DNA of 64,000 nt from NCBI GenBank assembly GCA_016719295.1, contig JADKAF010000001.1:1-64000 (forward strand), given 5' to 3'. Position numbers and translations under genes: made by a program. The notes beneath the pieces were generated by a model. It did not search any database and was not told the DNA's origin. It saw only the letters and a list, made by a program, of their open reading frames with translations. Position 1 is the first letter of the stretch; each line of letters starts with the position of its first letter. The stretch comes from Planctomycetota bacterium (GTDB lineage Bacteria > Planctomycetota > UBA1135 > JADKAF01). This document shows positions 35,208 to 44,294 of this stretch, piece by piece.

Positions 35208-35711
35208 TCACGCCAGCGCTTCCAGCACGACGTCCATGCCGATCTGGCTCCGGTAGCGGAACGCATCGATGAGTGTCTTCTCGGGGGCGTAGACCGGGAC
35301 CGGTCGGCCGTCGAGCTCGTTCGTCGTGATGCCCTCGTGGAACGCGGGCCCCGAGAACTAGAAGAAGCGCGTCGGCGGATGATCGAGGCGGGGCTTCCGC
35401 ATTCCGCGCTCGAGCGCCACGTCGATGTCCTGCGGCACCTGCGTAGTCAGCTCGTGGAACCCGAGCGCCGAGAGGAGGCAGAGGACGCCCTGCGGAACGC
35501 GCTGCGCGACGGCGACGAGGTTGGGGTGTACCAGGGGCTCGAGCGAAGCGAGCCGGTGGAACCCGCTGCCGGTCTTCTCGACCGTGCCGCCCTGGACGAG
35601 GCGCTGGAGCTGGCGGAGCGAATCGCCGAGAGGCAGGAGATCGCGCGGCTGCAAGCAGGCTCCGATCCCGGCGGCTTCCAGGTCGGTCTTGGAGCGCTCT
35701 GGCTCGGGCAT
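35208..35711 (-). pseudogene. AbiEi-type antitoxin/transcriptional regulator remnant, TAG-interrupted and truncated
   Basis: The first 117 residues from ATG 35711 match the AbiEi antitoxin family: a helix-turn-helix-like start (DLLPLGDSLRQLQRLVQGGT), TGSGFHRLASLEPLVHPNLV, RVPQGVLCLLSALGFHELTT and RKPRLDHPPTRFF. An in-frame TAG (35358-35360) follows, after which the family sequence simply continues: FSGPAFHEGITTNEL, VYAPEKTLIDAFRYRSQIGM, then a TGA earlier than usual, so the C-terminal helices are absent. No AbiEii nucleotidyltransferase toxin is next to it. A decayed type IV toxin-antitoxin half is the best reading. The upstream operator-like inverted repeat is intact. Confidence 0.75.
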
Positions 35712-35717
35712 GACGCG

Positions 35718-35758
35718 ACGGTAGCCGATGTCGGCAGATCGTCGAACGTGCCGACATC
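35718..35758 (-). promoter_or_regulatory. Candidate promoter and operator of the AbiEi remnant
   Basis: On the minus strand, TTCGAC (35746-35741), a 17-bp spacer and TACCGT (35723-35718) form a promoter whose start would be at or next to the ATG, implying a leaderless message. A perfect 10-bp inverted repeat, GATGTCGGCA at 35727-35736 and TGCCGACATC at 35749-35758, brackets the -35, as expected for autoregulation by an AbiEi-type repressor. Confidence 0.5.
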
Positions 35759-35820
35759 TGATGCTCGCCCTCTCAGTCTCGAGCGTGGGCCTCGCCAGCG
35801 CCGCATTTCTACCCCGTCGA

Positions 35821-35985
35821 TCATTCTCGTGACGGGATCACGAGAATCTCGAAACCAGGTGGATGTGCTTTCGCGACCTCGATCATGCAGTTGGCACATG
35901 GCAGACACGTCGCACCTGGATCGAACCGACGGATCTGTTGCGCCGAGAACCGGTGCTCGGGAGCTTCGATGTTCAGGCCGACCCG
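35821..35985 (-). other. Possible fragment with CxxCxxC motif downstream of the DUF262 gene
   Basis: A minus-strand frame that overlaps the last codons of the DUF262 gene reads VGLNIEAPEHRFSAQQIRRF, then DPGATCLPCANCMIEVAKAH and ends EILVIPSRE. CLPCANC looks like a metal-binding site, and the sequence is less repetitive than antisense shadows. There is no good start codon of its own, so it could be a 3' remnant of a lost gene or chance. Its last codons coincide with a perfect inverted repeat (35823-35847). Confidence 0.25.
35823..35847. terminator. Inverted repeat, possible terminator of the DUF262 gene
   Basis: Perfect 10-bp arms ATTCTCGTGA and TCACGAGAAT around a 5-base loop (CGGGA), about 125 bases beyond the DUF262 stop. 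It is unusually AT-rich for this genome. No U-tract follows on either strand, so a terminator role is tentative. Confidence 0.35.
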
Positions 35986-37679
35986 AAGTCGACACGGAAA
36001 CGCCGCGCCGCGAGCTCCGAGAGGCGATCCTGACGCTGGCGGATCGACTCGGGCGTCCACTCTTCGGCGGAGATCTCACGCGTGAGGCCCACGCTGGATC
36101 GGGCATACGCCGCACGCTTCGCGTCGAAGCCGCCGCTGCCGACTTCACGATTCAGGCTGGGTTCGAGCAGCGCCAGATTGCCGAGGCGATAGACATCGCG
36201 CTCGACGTCATCGCGGGTGAAGTGGCTCCAGTCACGCCCTGGGTTCTCCGGCAGGATATGTTCCAGAGACAAACTGCCGTCGTCGAAGTCGCGAGCTCCG
36301 TAGCCAGCCTCCGCTTCGATCTCCGCGAGGATGTACCGCGCGAGCTTCGCCTTCTGGCGCCCCTCCAGCCGCGTGATCGCGAACTGGGCTCGGAACTCTT
36401 CATCCGATGGGTAGAGCTCCCGCATCTCGGCGAAGAGGGACTTCACCGTCCAGCGTTGCGCCAATCGCGTTCGCTGGATGGCGGCCTGATAGCCGCGCAG
36501 GACATTGGCGGTGTTGGTACGACCGATGACGACGGCCCGGAAGGTCGTGAAGGCCAACAGGCGGAGTAGGTGAGCCGCGTCGACCGAGCGATCGCGAATG
36601 CCTTGGCGACACGCGAGCAATAGCGCTTTGAAGAGGTCCGCTCGGAACAAGCGCAGCGCTCGCAAGTAGGGCCGCACGCCGTCGAACTCGCTCCAGAGTG
36701 AGTCGTTCGGATCCGCCGCCGCGACGTACCAGGTCGCTGCGTCCTGTAGGTCTTCGAGCCGCTCGAACGCCTCCTCGCGGTTGCGGATCAGCGACTTGAC
36801 CTCCTGGAACAGCCGATGCTTGGTCGGAGTGCGCCCGAGTGACAGAGCGAAGTGGTAGAGGAACTCCGGCACGTCTTCGAGGCCGACGAGATTCACGATT
36901 CGCTGCCACTGATCTTGCGCGAGGGACAAGTCCGTTTCGGAGGAAGCGCACAGAGAGAAGATGTAATTCTTCAGCAGGTCCGTCGTGGTGAGCTCGAGCC
37001 CACGGGCGTTCAGCGTCTCGAAGACCGTGTAGGCCGATAGCTCATCTTGCACGCCGATCCGGATCAGGACGGTCGATTGCGAGGCGCGATCGACGAACGA
37101 AGCCAGGTCGCTGGTCGATTTCTGGGCGAAGCGCTCGTTGACGCGCTTCCGGAAGTACTCGAAAGCCGCCCAGAGCTTCTTCTCCGAGCCATCCAGCTTG
37201 GCGGGGTTCCGCGGTGACTTTCGTTCGAGCAAGTAGGTTCGATAGAAGCCGTCGTCGTTGGCGTTGAGGCGCAGTCGCGCGCGCTCGTGGAGCGAAGCGG
37301 GGTCCTTGAAGGACACGAAGCGATCTCGCAAGAGCCGCGCGCGCTCCTCGTCGCTGGATCGATCCTCTGCGTCGGCTTGCTCGGCCCGCGTGAGGATGGC
37401 GTCGATCACAGCCAGCGCCAGTGTGGTTAGGGTCACCAGCCGTTGCTGACCATCGATCACCTCGAACCGATGGTCGTCCCGCTCTTGCAGCACGACGGTC
37501 CCGAGGTAGTGCACCGTGCGCTCGTCGACGGCTCGACAGAGATCATTCCAGAGGTCCAGCCACTCGTCTTCACCCCATGCGTAGTTCCGCTGGAAGCGTG
37601 GGACCGCGTAGAGGCGGCCGTTGCTGAAGAGCTCCGCCCAGGTCAAGGTGGCGGTGTCGAATTGGATGCGCGAGGACAT
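35973..37679 (-). CDS. DUF262/DUF1524 domain protein (GmrSD-like restriction family)
   Basis: 568 residues. N-terminal DUF262: VPRFQRNYAWGEDEW (27-40) and IDGQQRLVTLTTLAL with DGQQR at 76-80, the ParB-like NTPase motif. A long helical middle follows, and the C-terminal DUF1524 HNH-type nuclease motif is seen as LSLEHILPENPG with RLGNLALLEPSLN. This architecture is that of GmrSD/BrxU-type modification-dependent restriction enzymes, which cut phage DNA with modified bases. Codon choice includes more A/T third bases than neighbours, and it sits beside an AbiEi remnant, suggesting horizontal acquisition. A TATAAA lies 8 bases upstream of the ATG. Other DUF262 proteins have unknown roles, so defence is inferred. 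Confidence 0.88.
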   Translation of the reverse strand: MSSRIQFDTATLTWAELFSNGRLYAVPRFQRNYAWGEDEWLDLWNDLCRAVDERTVHYLGTVVLQERDDHRFEVIDGQQRLVTLTTLALAVIDAILTRAEQADAEDRSSDEERARLLRDRFVSFKDPASLHERARLRLNANDDGFYRTYLLERKSPRNPAKLDGSEKKLWAAFEYFRKRVNERFAQKSTSDLASFVDRASQSTVLIRIGVQDELSAYTVFETLNARGLELTTTDLLKNYIFSLCASSETDLSLAQDQWQRIVNLVGLEDVPEFLYHFALSLGRTPTKHRLFQEVKSLIRNREEAFERLEDLQDAATWYVAAADPNDSLWSEFDGVRPYLRALRLFRADLFKALLLACRQGIRDRSVDAAHLLRLLAFTTFRAVVIGRTNTANVLRGYQAAIQRTRLAQRWTVKSLFAEMRELYPSDEEFRAQFAITRLEGRQKAKLARYILAEIEAEAGYGARDFDDGSLSLEHILPENPGRDWSHFTRDDVERDVYRLGNLALLEPSLNREVGSGGFDAKRAAYARSSVGLTREISAEEWTPESIRQRQDRLSELAARRFRVDFGSA

Positions 37680-37687
37680 GCCGCGAC

Positions 37688-37693
37688 TTTATA
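37688..37693 (-). promoter_or_regulatory. TATAAA -10-like element of the DUF262 gene
   Basis: Minus strand reads CTTGTATAAAGTCGCGGC then ATG. An AT-rich -10 only 8 bases before the start implies a leaderless transcript and no Shine-Dalgarno. No good -35 is visible 17 bases further upstream. Confidence 0.35.
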
Positions 37694-38091
37694 CAAGGTC
37701 CGGCTCGCGCGCAGGCAGGCCGCTGCCTGGAACTGGCTCCAGCGTATCCGGCTTTGGAGATTCGCGACTTGCGCCAGCAGAACAGGCTCTCCGCGGACCA
37801 GCCGCGCTCCGACCTGGCGATTGCGGCGCGGCTCGGAAGGGCAGAAAGGCGAGGTGTCCCAGCGAGGGACTCGAGGGGCCTCCGGCGAGTCCGACGGCAG
37901 AGAATCAGGATGGCTTGGAGCGGATCGGAGGATGCCCCGCGGCCCGACCGGCAGCCATTCCCGCTAGAGCCTTGTCTCGCCCCGTTCGCCTCACCCTCCC
38001 GCCCCGTGCTAGCTTCTCCCCGCGCGTCGCCGCCCCGCCGTCTCGGCCCGGGGAACCCGGGCGAGGCGAGGTGCAGGAGAACGCAACGAGC
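37694..38091. other. Intergenic region between the DUF262 gene and the SDR-lon operon
   Basis: About 400 bases with divergent flanking genes and no convincing small gene or RNA. Frames here change composition abruptly and do not look coding. A TAGCTT that could be a -10 for the SDR gene is present near 38010, without a clear -35. Confidence 0.4.
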
Positions 38092-39116
38092 ATGACCATC
38101 CTGGTGACCGGGGGCACCGGCTTCCTCGGCAAGAACCTGGTGCGGCGCCTGGTCGACGACGGGCGGGCGGTGCGCGTGCTGGTGCGGAGCCGGAAGCGCT
38201 TGGAGGGACTCCCCGTCGAGCGCCTCGAGGTCGCCGAAGGCGATGTCGTGGATCGCGCGTCGATCGCGCGGGCGCTGCAAGGGGTCTCCCAGGTGATCCA
38301 CGCCGCGGCGCTGGTCGCGCGCTGGTCGAAGGATCCCGGCGCGTTCGAGCGCGTGAACGTGGGCGGGACGCGCGCGGTGCTGGAGGAGGCGCAGAGAGCG
38401 GGCGCCCAGCGGATCGTGCACGTGTCTTCGTTCTTCGCGCTCGGCTGCTCGGATGCGGCGCCGCAGCAGATCGGCGAGGAAGGGATGCCGCGTCCCGCGG
38501 CGACCTACACCGAGTACGAGCGGACGAAGATGCTCGCGGGGCGCGTCGCGGACGAGCTGCAGGCTGCCGGCGCGCCGCTGCTCGTGGTCTATCCCGGCGT
38601 GGTCTACGGACCCGGCGAGCTCACCGAGGCGAACATCGTCGCGGGCCTCTTGCGCGATCATCTGCGCGGGAAGCTGCCCGGCATCCCCGGCGACGGGGCG
38701 AAGAAGTGGACCTACGCGTACGTGCACGACGTCGTCGACGGCATCGTGCGCGCGCTGGACCGGGGTGCCGTGGGCGGGCGCTATATCCTCGGCGGAGAAA
38801 GCGCTACCGCGGACGAGTTCTTCCGTCTCTTCGCCGAGGTGTCGGGGAAGCGCCCGCCGCGGCTGCATCTGCCGTACGCCTTGGTCTCGGTCGTGGGGGC
38901 CTTCGAGGAGCTGCTCGCGCGTTGCTGCGGCAAGAGCCCGAAGGTGACCCGCGCCGAGGTCGCGACCTACCGACATCATTGGGCGTTCTCGAGCGAGCGC
39001 GCGCGGCGCGAGCTCGGCTATGCCCCCCTCAGCTTGCGCGAGGGCTTGAAGCGCACCTACGCCTGGCTGATCGAGCGCGAACCTGCGCTGCGAGTCGCGG
39101 AGCCCGCATCAGAAGC

Positions 39117-39120
<4 letters not shown>
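38092..39120 (+). CDS. NAD(P)-dependent epimerase/reductase (extended SDR, HpnA/dihydroflavonol-reductase-like)
   Basis: 342 residues from ATG 38092, which starts directly at the Rossmann strand TILVTGGTGFLG. The catalytic triad is S112/S113 (HVSSFFALG), Y142 and K146 (YERTK). AALVARWSKDPGAFERVNVG and VYPGVVYGPGELT resemble the atypical SDRs annotated as dihydroflavonol-4-reductase-like or hopanoid-associated epimerase HpnA. The substrate cannot be deduced. The stop overlaps the start of lon (ATGA), an unusual partner for an SDR. GGAG precedes the start by about 12 bases. Confidence 0.88.
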
Positions 39121-41660
<2,540 letters not shown>

Positions 41661-41668
41661 GTCTCGCC

Positions 41669-42280
41669 ATGCCGAGCTTCGATCCGGCCGCGATGCGTGC
41701 GCGAGAGCTCTACGCGCTCATGATCGGCGCGATCGTGCCGCGGCCGATCGCGTTCGTGAGCACGCTCTCTGCCGACGGCGTCGCCAACTGCGCGCCGTTC
41801 TCCTACTTCATGGGCGTCTCCTCGCAGCCGCCGATCCTCGCGATCTCGGTCGGGGTCCGGCGCGACGGCCGACCGAAGGACACCGCGGCGAACATCCGCG
41901 CGACGGGGGAGTTCGTGGTGAACGTCGTCGACGTGGCCTTGGCGCAGGCGTGCGTGCAGGCCTCCGCCGAGGTCGAGCCCGAGGTCGACGAGTTCCTCCT
42001 CGCCGGCTTGGAGAAGCAGCCTTCCGAGCTCGTGCGCCCGCCGCGCATCGCGGCCTCGCCGGTGCAGATGGAGTGCCGCCTCGAGCGCTGCCTCGAGATC
42101 GGGGCGGCGCCGCAGCACTTGATCCTGGGGGAGGTGCTCCGCTTCCACGTCGCGGAGCGCGTGTGGAAGGACGGCGCGATCGACATCGCGGCGCTCGATC
42201 CGCTCGGGCGCCTCGGCGGCGAGCTCTACGCGCACCAGCGCGAGCCCTTCGCGATCCCGCGGCCGGAGCGCGCGCGATGA
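41669..42280 (+). CDS. Flavin reductase-like (FMN-binding split barrel) protein
   Basis: 203 residues. The domain of the DIM6/NTAB flavin reductase family begins at once: IGAIVPRPIAFVSTLSADGV, NCAPFSYFMGVSSQPPILAI, then TGEFVVNVVD. GAIVPRPIAFVST is the FMN-binding signature. These proteins reduce or bind FMN; some act as reductase partners of monooxygenases. It follows lon by 8 bases and overlaps the next gene by 4 (ATGA), so it is probably in the SDR-lon operon. The substrate is not known. Confidence 0.9.
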   Translation: MPSFDPAAMRARELYALMIGAIVPRPIAFVSTLSADGVANCAPFSYFMGVSSQPPILAISVGVRRDGRPKDTAANIRATGEFVVNVVDVALAQACVQASAEVEPEVDEFLLAGLEKQPSELVRPPRIAASPVQMECRLERCLEIGAAPQHLILGEVLRFHVAERVWKDGAIDIAALDPLGRLGGELYAHQREPFAIPRPERAR

Positions 42281-43014
42281 GCAGCTCGCGTTGGGAGCTC
42301 TATCTCATCGAGACCGACGGCGGGCCCGCGAGCGTCGCCGTGGATCTCGCGTTCGAGCTGCGCGCGCCGGTCGCGGAGCTGCCCTTGCTGCATTGGGTGC
42401 GGACGCCGCCGCAGCCGGAAGAGGAGGGGGCTGCGCGCGCCGCGCAGCTCGCGCGCGAGGAGCGCCTGCACGAGCTCTTCCGCGCGGCGGGTGGCTGCCC
42501 GGTCGGCAGCATCAGCTCGCGCGAGCGCCGCGAGCTTTACTGGCATGCGCCGCGAGAGCTCGATCCGGGCGCGCTGCGCCCCCTGCTCGCGGGTCCGCCC
42601 GCCTGGCTGCACGGCTTCGACCGGGATCCGCAGTGGCAGCATTACCGCGAGGTGCTCTTGCCCCGCGAGGAGGACCGCCGCCGGATGCAGGTCGTCCGAG
42701 CGCTCGCCGCCCTCGCCGAGCGCGGCGACCTGCTGGAGGTGGAGCGGTCGGTCGAGTACCGGGCCGCCTTCTCGAGCCGCGAGGACGCGCAGCGCTTCCT
42801 CCGCCAGGCCGTCGAGGCGGGCTTCCGCGCCGCGGGGGACGCAGAGGCCTCGTCCGGGATATGGCGCGCTCGGGTCGCTATGCGGCACGCGCTCTCTCTG
42901 GCCGAGCTCGCGCCGCGGATCGAGCAGATCGGCATGCTCGCCTCGGCCTACGACGGCCGCTACGAAGGCTTCGATACGCACTCGGTGCAGCTGAAGAGCG
43001 ACCCGCGCTCGTGA
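42277..43014 (+). CDS. DUF695 plus RraB-domain protein (RNase E inhibitor B-like)
   Basis: 245 residues. The N-terminal half (SSRWELYLIETDGGPASVAV and LHGFDRDPQWQHY) resembles DUF695. The C-terminal half (about 135-240) matches RraB: RRRMQVVRALAALAERGDLL, VEYRAAFSSREDAQRFLRQA, VEAGFRAAGD and the ending SAYDGRYEGFDTHSV. RraB binds RNase E and lowers its activity in Escherichia coli; whether an RNase E homologue is regulated here is unknown. Start ATG overlaps the previous stop. Probably the last gene of the lon operon, since pstS follows after 120 bases with its own control region. Confidence 0.8.
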   Translation: MSSSRWELYLIETDGGPASVAVDLAFELRAPVAELPLLHWVRTPPQPEEEGAARAAQLAREERLHELFRAAGGCPVGSISSRERRELYWHAPRELDPGALRPLLAGPPAWLHGFDRDPQWQHYREVLLPREEDRRRMQVVRALAALAERGDLLEVERSVEYRAAFSSREDAQRFLRQAVEAGFRAAGDAEASSGIWRARVAMRHALSLAELAPRIEQIGMLASAYDGRYEGFDTHSVQLKSDPRS

Positions 43015-43041
43015 GCTTCGCGAGCGCGCCAACGCCCGAGT

Positions 43042-43070
43042 CCTGGCACCTCCTTCACATGATCTTCATC
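43042..43070 (+). promoter_or_regulatory. Candidate Pho-box-like direct repeats upstream of pstS
   Basis: Three 7-base blocks at an exact 11-base period: CCTGGCA (43042), CTTCACA (43053) and CTTCATC (43064), with 4-base spacers CCTC and TGAT. The geometry is that of PhoB boxes (7 bp, 4-bp spacer); the sequence matches the E. coli consensus only partly. Confidence 0.4.
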
Positions 43071-43134
43071 TTGGGGGCCTAGCTTGCCGGCCTGTCGAGG
43101 CCCGCAGCCAACCCGGCCTCGCTAGGAGCTCTGG

Positions 43135-44133
43135 ATGAACCCGTTCCCGAAGATCGCCGCCCTCGCGCTCGTGCTCGTGAGCGCCGGCTCCGTTGCCGCC
43201 CAGACCAAGGTCGATTCGCGCTATCCCGCTTACCAGAAGGTCGACGGGATCGCCGGCACGATGAAGAGCGTCGGCTCCGACACGATGAACAACCTGATGA
43301 CCCTCTGGAGCGAGGGCTTCGCCAGGCACTACCCGAACGTCGGGGTCGAGGTCGAGGGCAAGGGCTCGGGCAGCGCGCCCGTCGCGCTGATCGAAGGCGT
43401 CGCGACCTTCGGCCCGATGAGCCGGCCGATGAAGCAGAAGGAGGTCGACGACTTCGAGAAGAAGTTCGGCTACAAGCCGACCGCGATGCGCACCAGCATC
43501 GACATGCTGGCCGTCTTCGTGCACCGCGATAACCCCATCGCCAAGTCGGGGCTCACGCTCGCGCAGGTCGACGCGATCTTCTCGCAGTCGCGGAAGGGCG
43601 GGCTCGCGACCGACATCCGCACCTGGGGCGACCTCGGCCTAAAGGGCGAATGGGCCTCGAAGGCGATCAGCATCTACGGCCGCAACTCCGCCTCCGGCAC
43701 CTACGGCTACTTCAAGGAGCACGCGTTGAAGAACGGCGACTTCAAGAACACCGTGAAGGAGCAGCCGGGCTCGTCGGCCGTCGTGCAGGGCGTCGCCAGC
43801 GACAAGTACGCGATCGGCTACAGCGGCATCGGCTACAAGACCGCGGACGTGCTCGCGGTGCCGCTCGCCGTGGACGGCGACAGCGACTTCGTGCCGGCCG
43901 ATGCCGAGCACGTGAGCGAGTACCCGCTGGCGCGCTTCCTCCTCGTGTATCTGAACTACAAGCCGCTGAGCCAGCTCGATCCGCTGCGCGCCGAGTTCCT
44001 CCGCTACGTCTTCAGCGCGGAGGGCCAGCAGGACGTGATCCGCGGAGAGTATCTCCCCGTGAGCGCCGAGGTGGCCCAGCAGGACCTGGCCAAGATCGGC
44101 CTGAAGCTGGTGCTTCGCGAGCCGAAGAAGTGA
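43135..44133 (+). CDS. pstS: Phosphate ABC transporter, phosphate-binding protein
   Basis: 332 residues with signal peptide (IAALALVLVSAGSVAAQ). The periplasmic binding domain shows the phosphate-site landmarks: MKSVGSDTMNNLM near the start, VEVEGKGSGSAPVALIEG, and later NSASGTYGYFKE followed by GSSAVVQGVASDKYAIGYSG. It captures inorganic phosphate for PstCAB encoded downstream. It is closest in form to the PstS variants associated with the very long PstC/PstA permeases seen in some gammaproteobacteria. GGAG lies 9 bases before the ATG. Three repeats with PhoB-like spacing precede it. Confidence 0.95.
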   Translation: MNPFPKIAALALVLVSAGSVAAQTKVDSRYPAYQKVDGIAGTMKSVGSDTMNNLMTLWSEGFARHYPNVGVEVEGKGSGSAPVALIEGVATFGPMSRPMKQKEVDDFEKKFGYKPTAMRTSIDMLAVFVHRDNPIAKSGLTLAQVDAIFSQSRKGGLATDIRTWGDLGLKGEWASKAISIYGRNSASGTYGYFKEHALKNGDFKNTVKEQPGSSAVVQGVASDKYAIGYSGIGYKTADVLAVPLAVDGDSDFVPADAEHVSEYPLARFLLVYLNYKPLSQLDPLRAEFLRYVFSAEGQQDVIRGEYLPVSAEVAQQDLAKIGLKLVLREPKK

Positions 44134-44237
44134 GGCTCTCCCGGGCGGGGCGAATGGCGGGGGGCCTCTGGGGCCTCGCGCGCCCCGTCCCTCGGACCTT
44201 CGTCGCTCCTCGCTCGACTCGCGCGCGGGCTCCGGGC

Positions 44238-44243
44238 TAGGCT
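44238..44243 (+). promoter_or_regulatory. Possible -10 (TAGGCT) upstream of pstC
   Basis: TCGACT (44214-44219 region) followed after about 18 bases by TAGGCT, in the 161-base gap between pstS and pstC. Weak, but similar in form to other candidate promoters here. Confidence 0.25.
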
Positions 44244-44294
44244 CTCCCGCCCGCAGCGCCGCCCTCGCCCCCCGCCTCGCGGCACCCGCCCCGC

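Noticed and set aside
35010..35360. Amber (TAG) recoding as a system-wide feature.
   Set aside because: TAG is the ordinary terminator of several intact genes here (16704, 27434, 31256, 41660, 49384), so the two interrupted genes are better explained by mutation.
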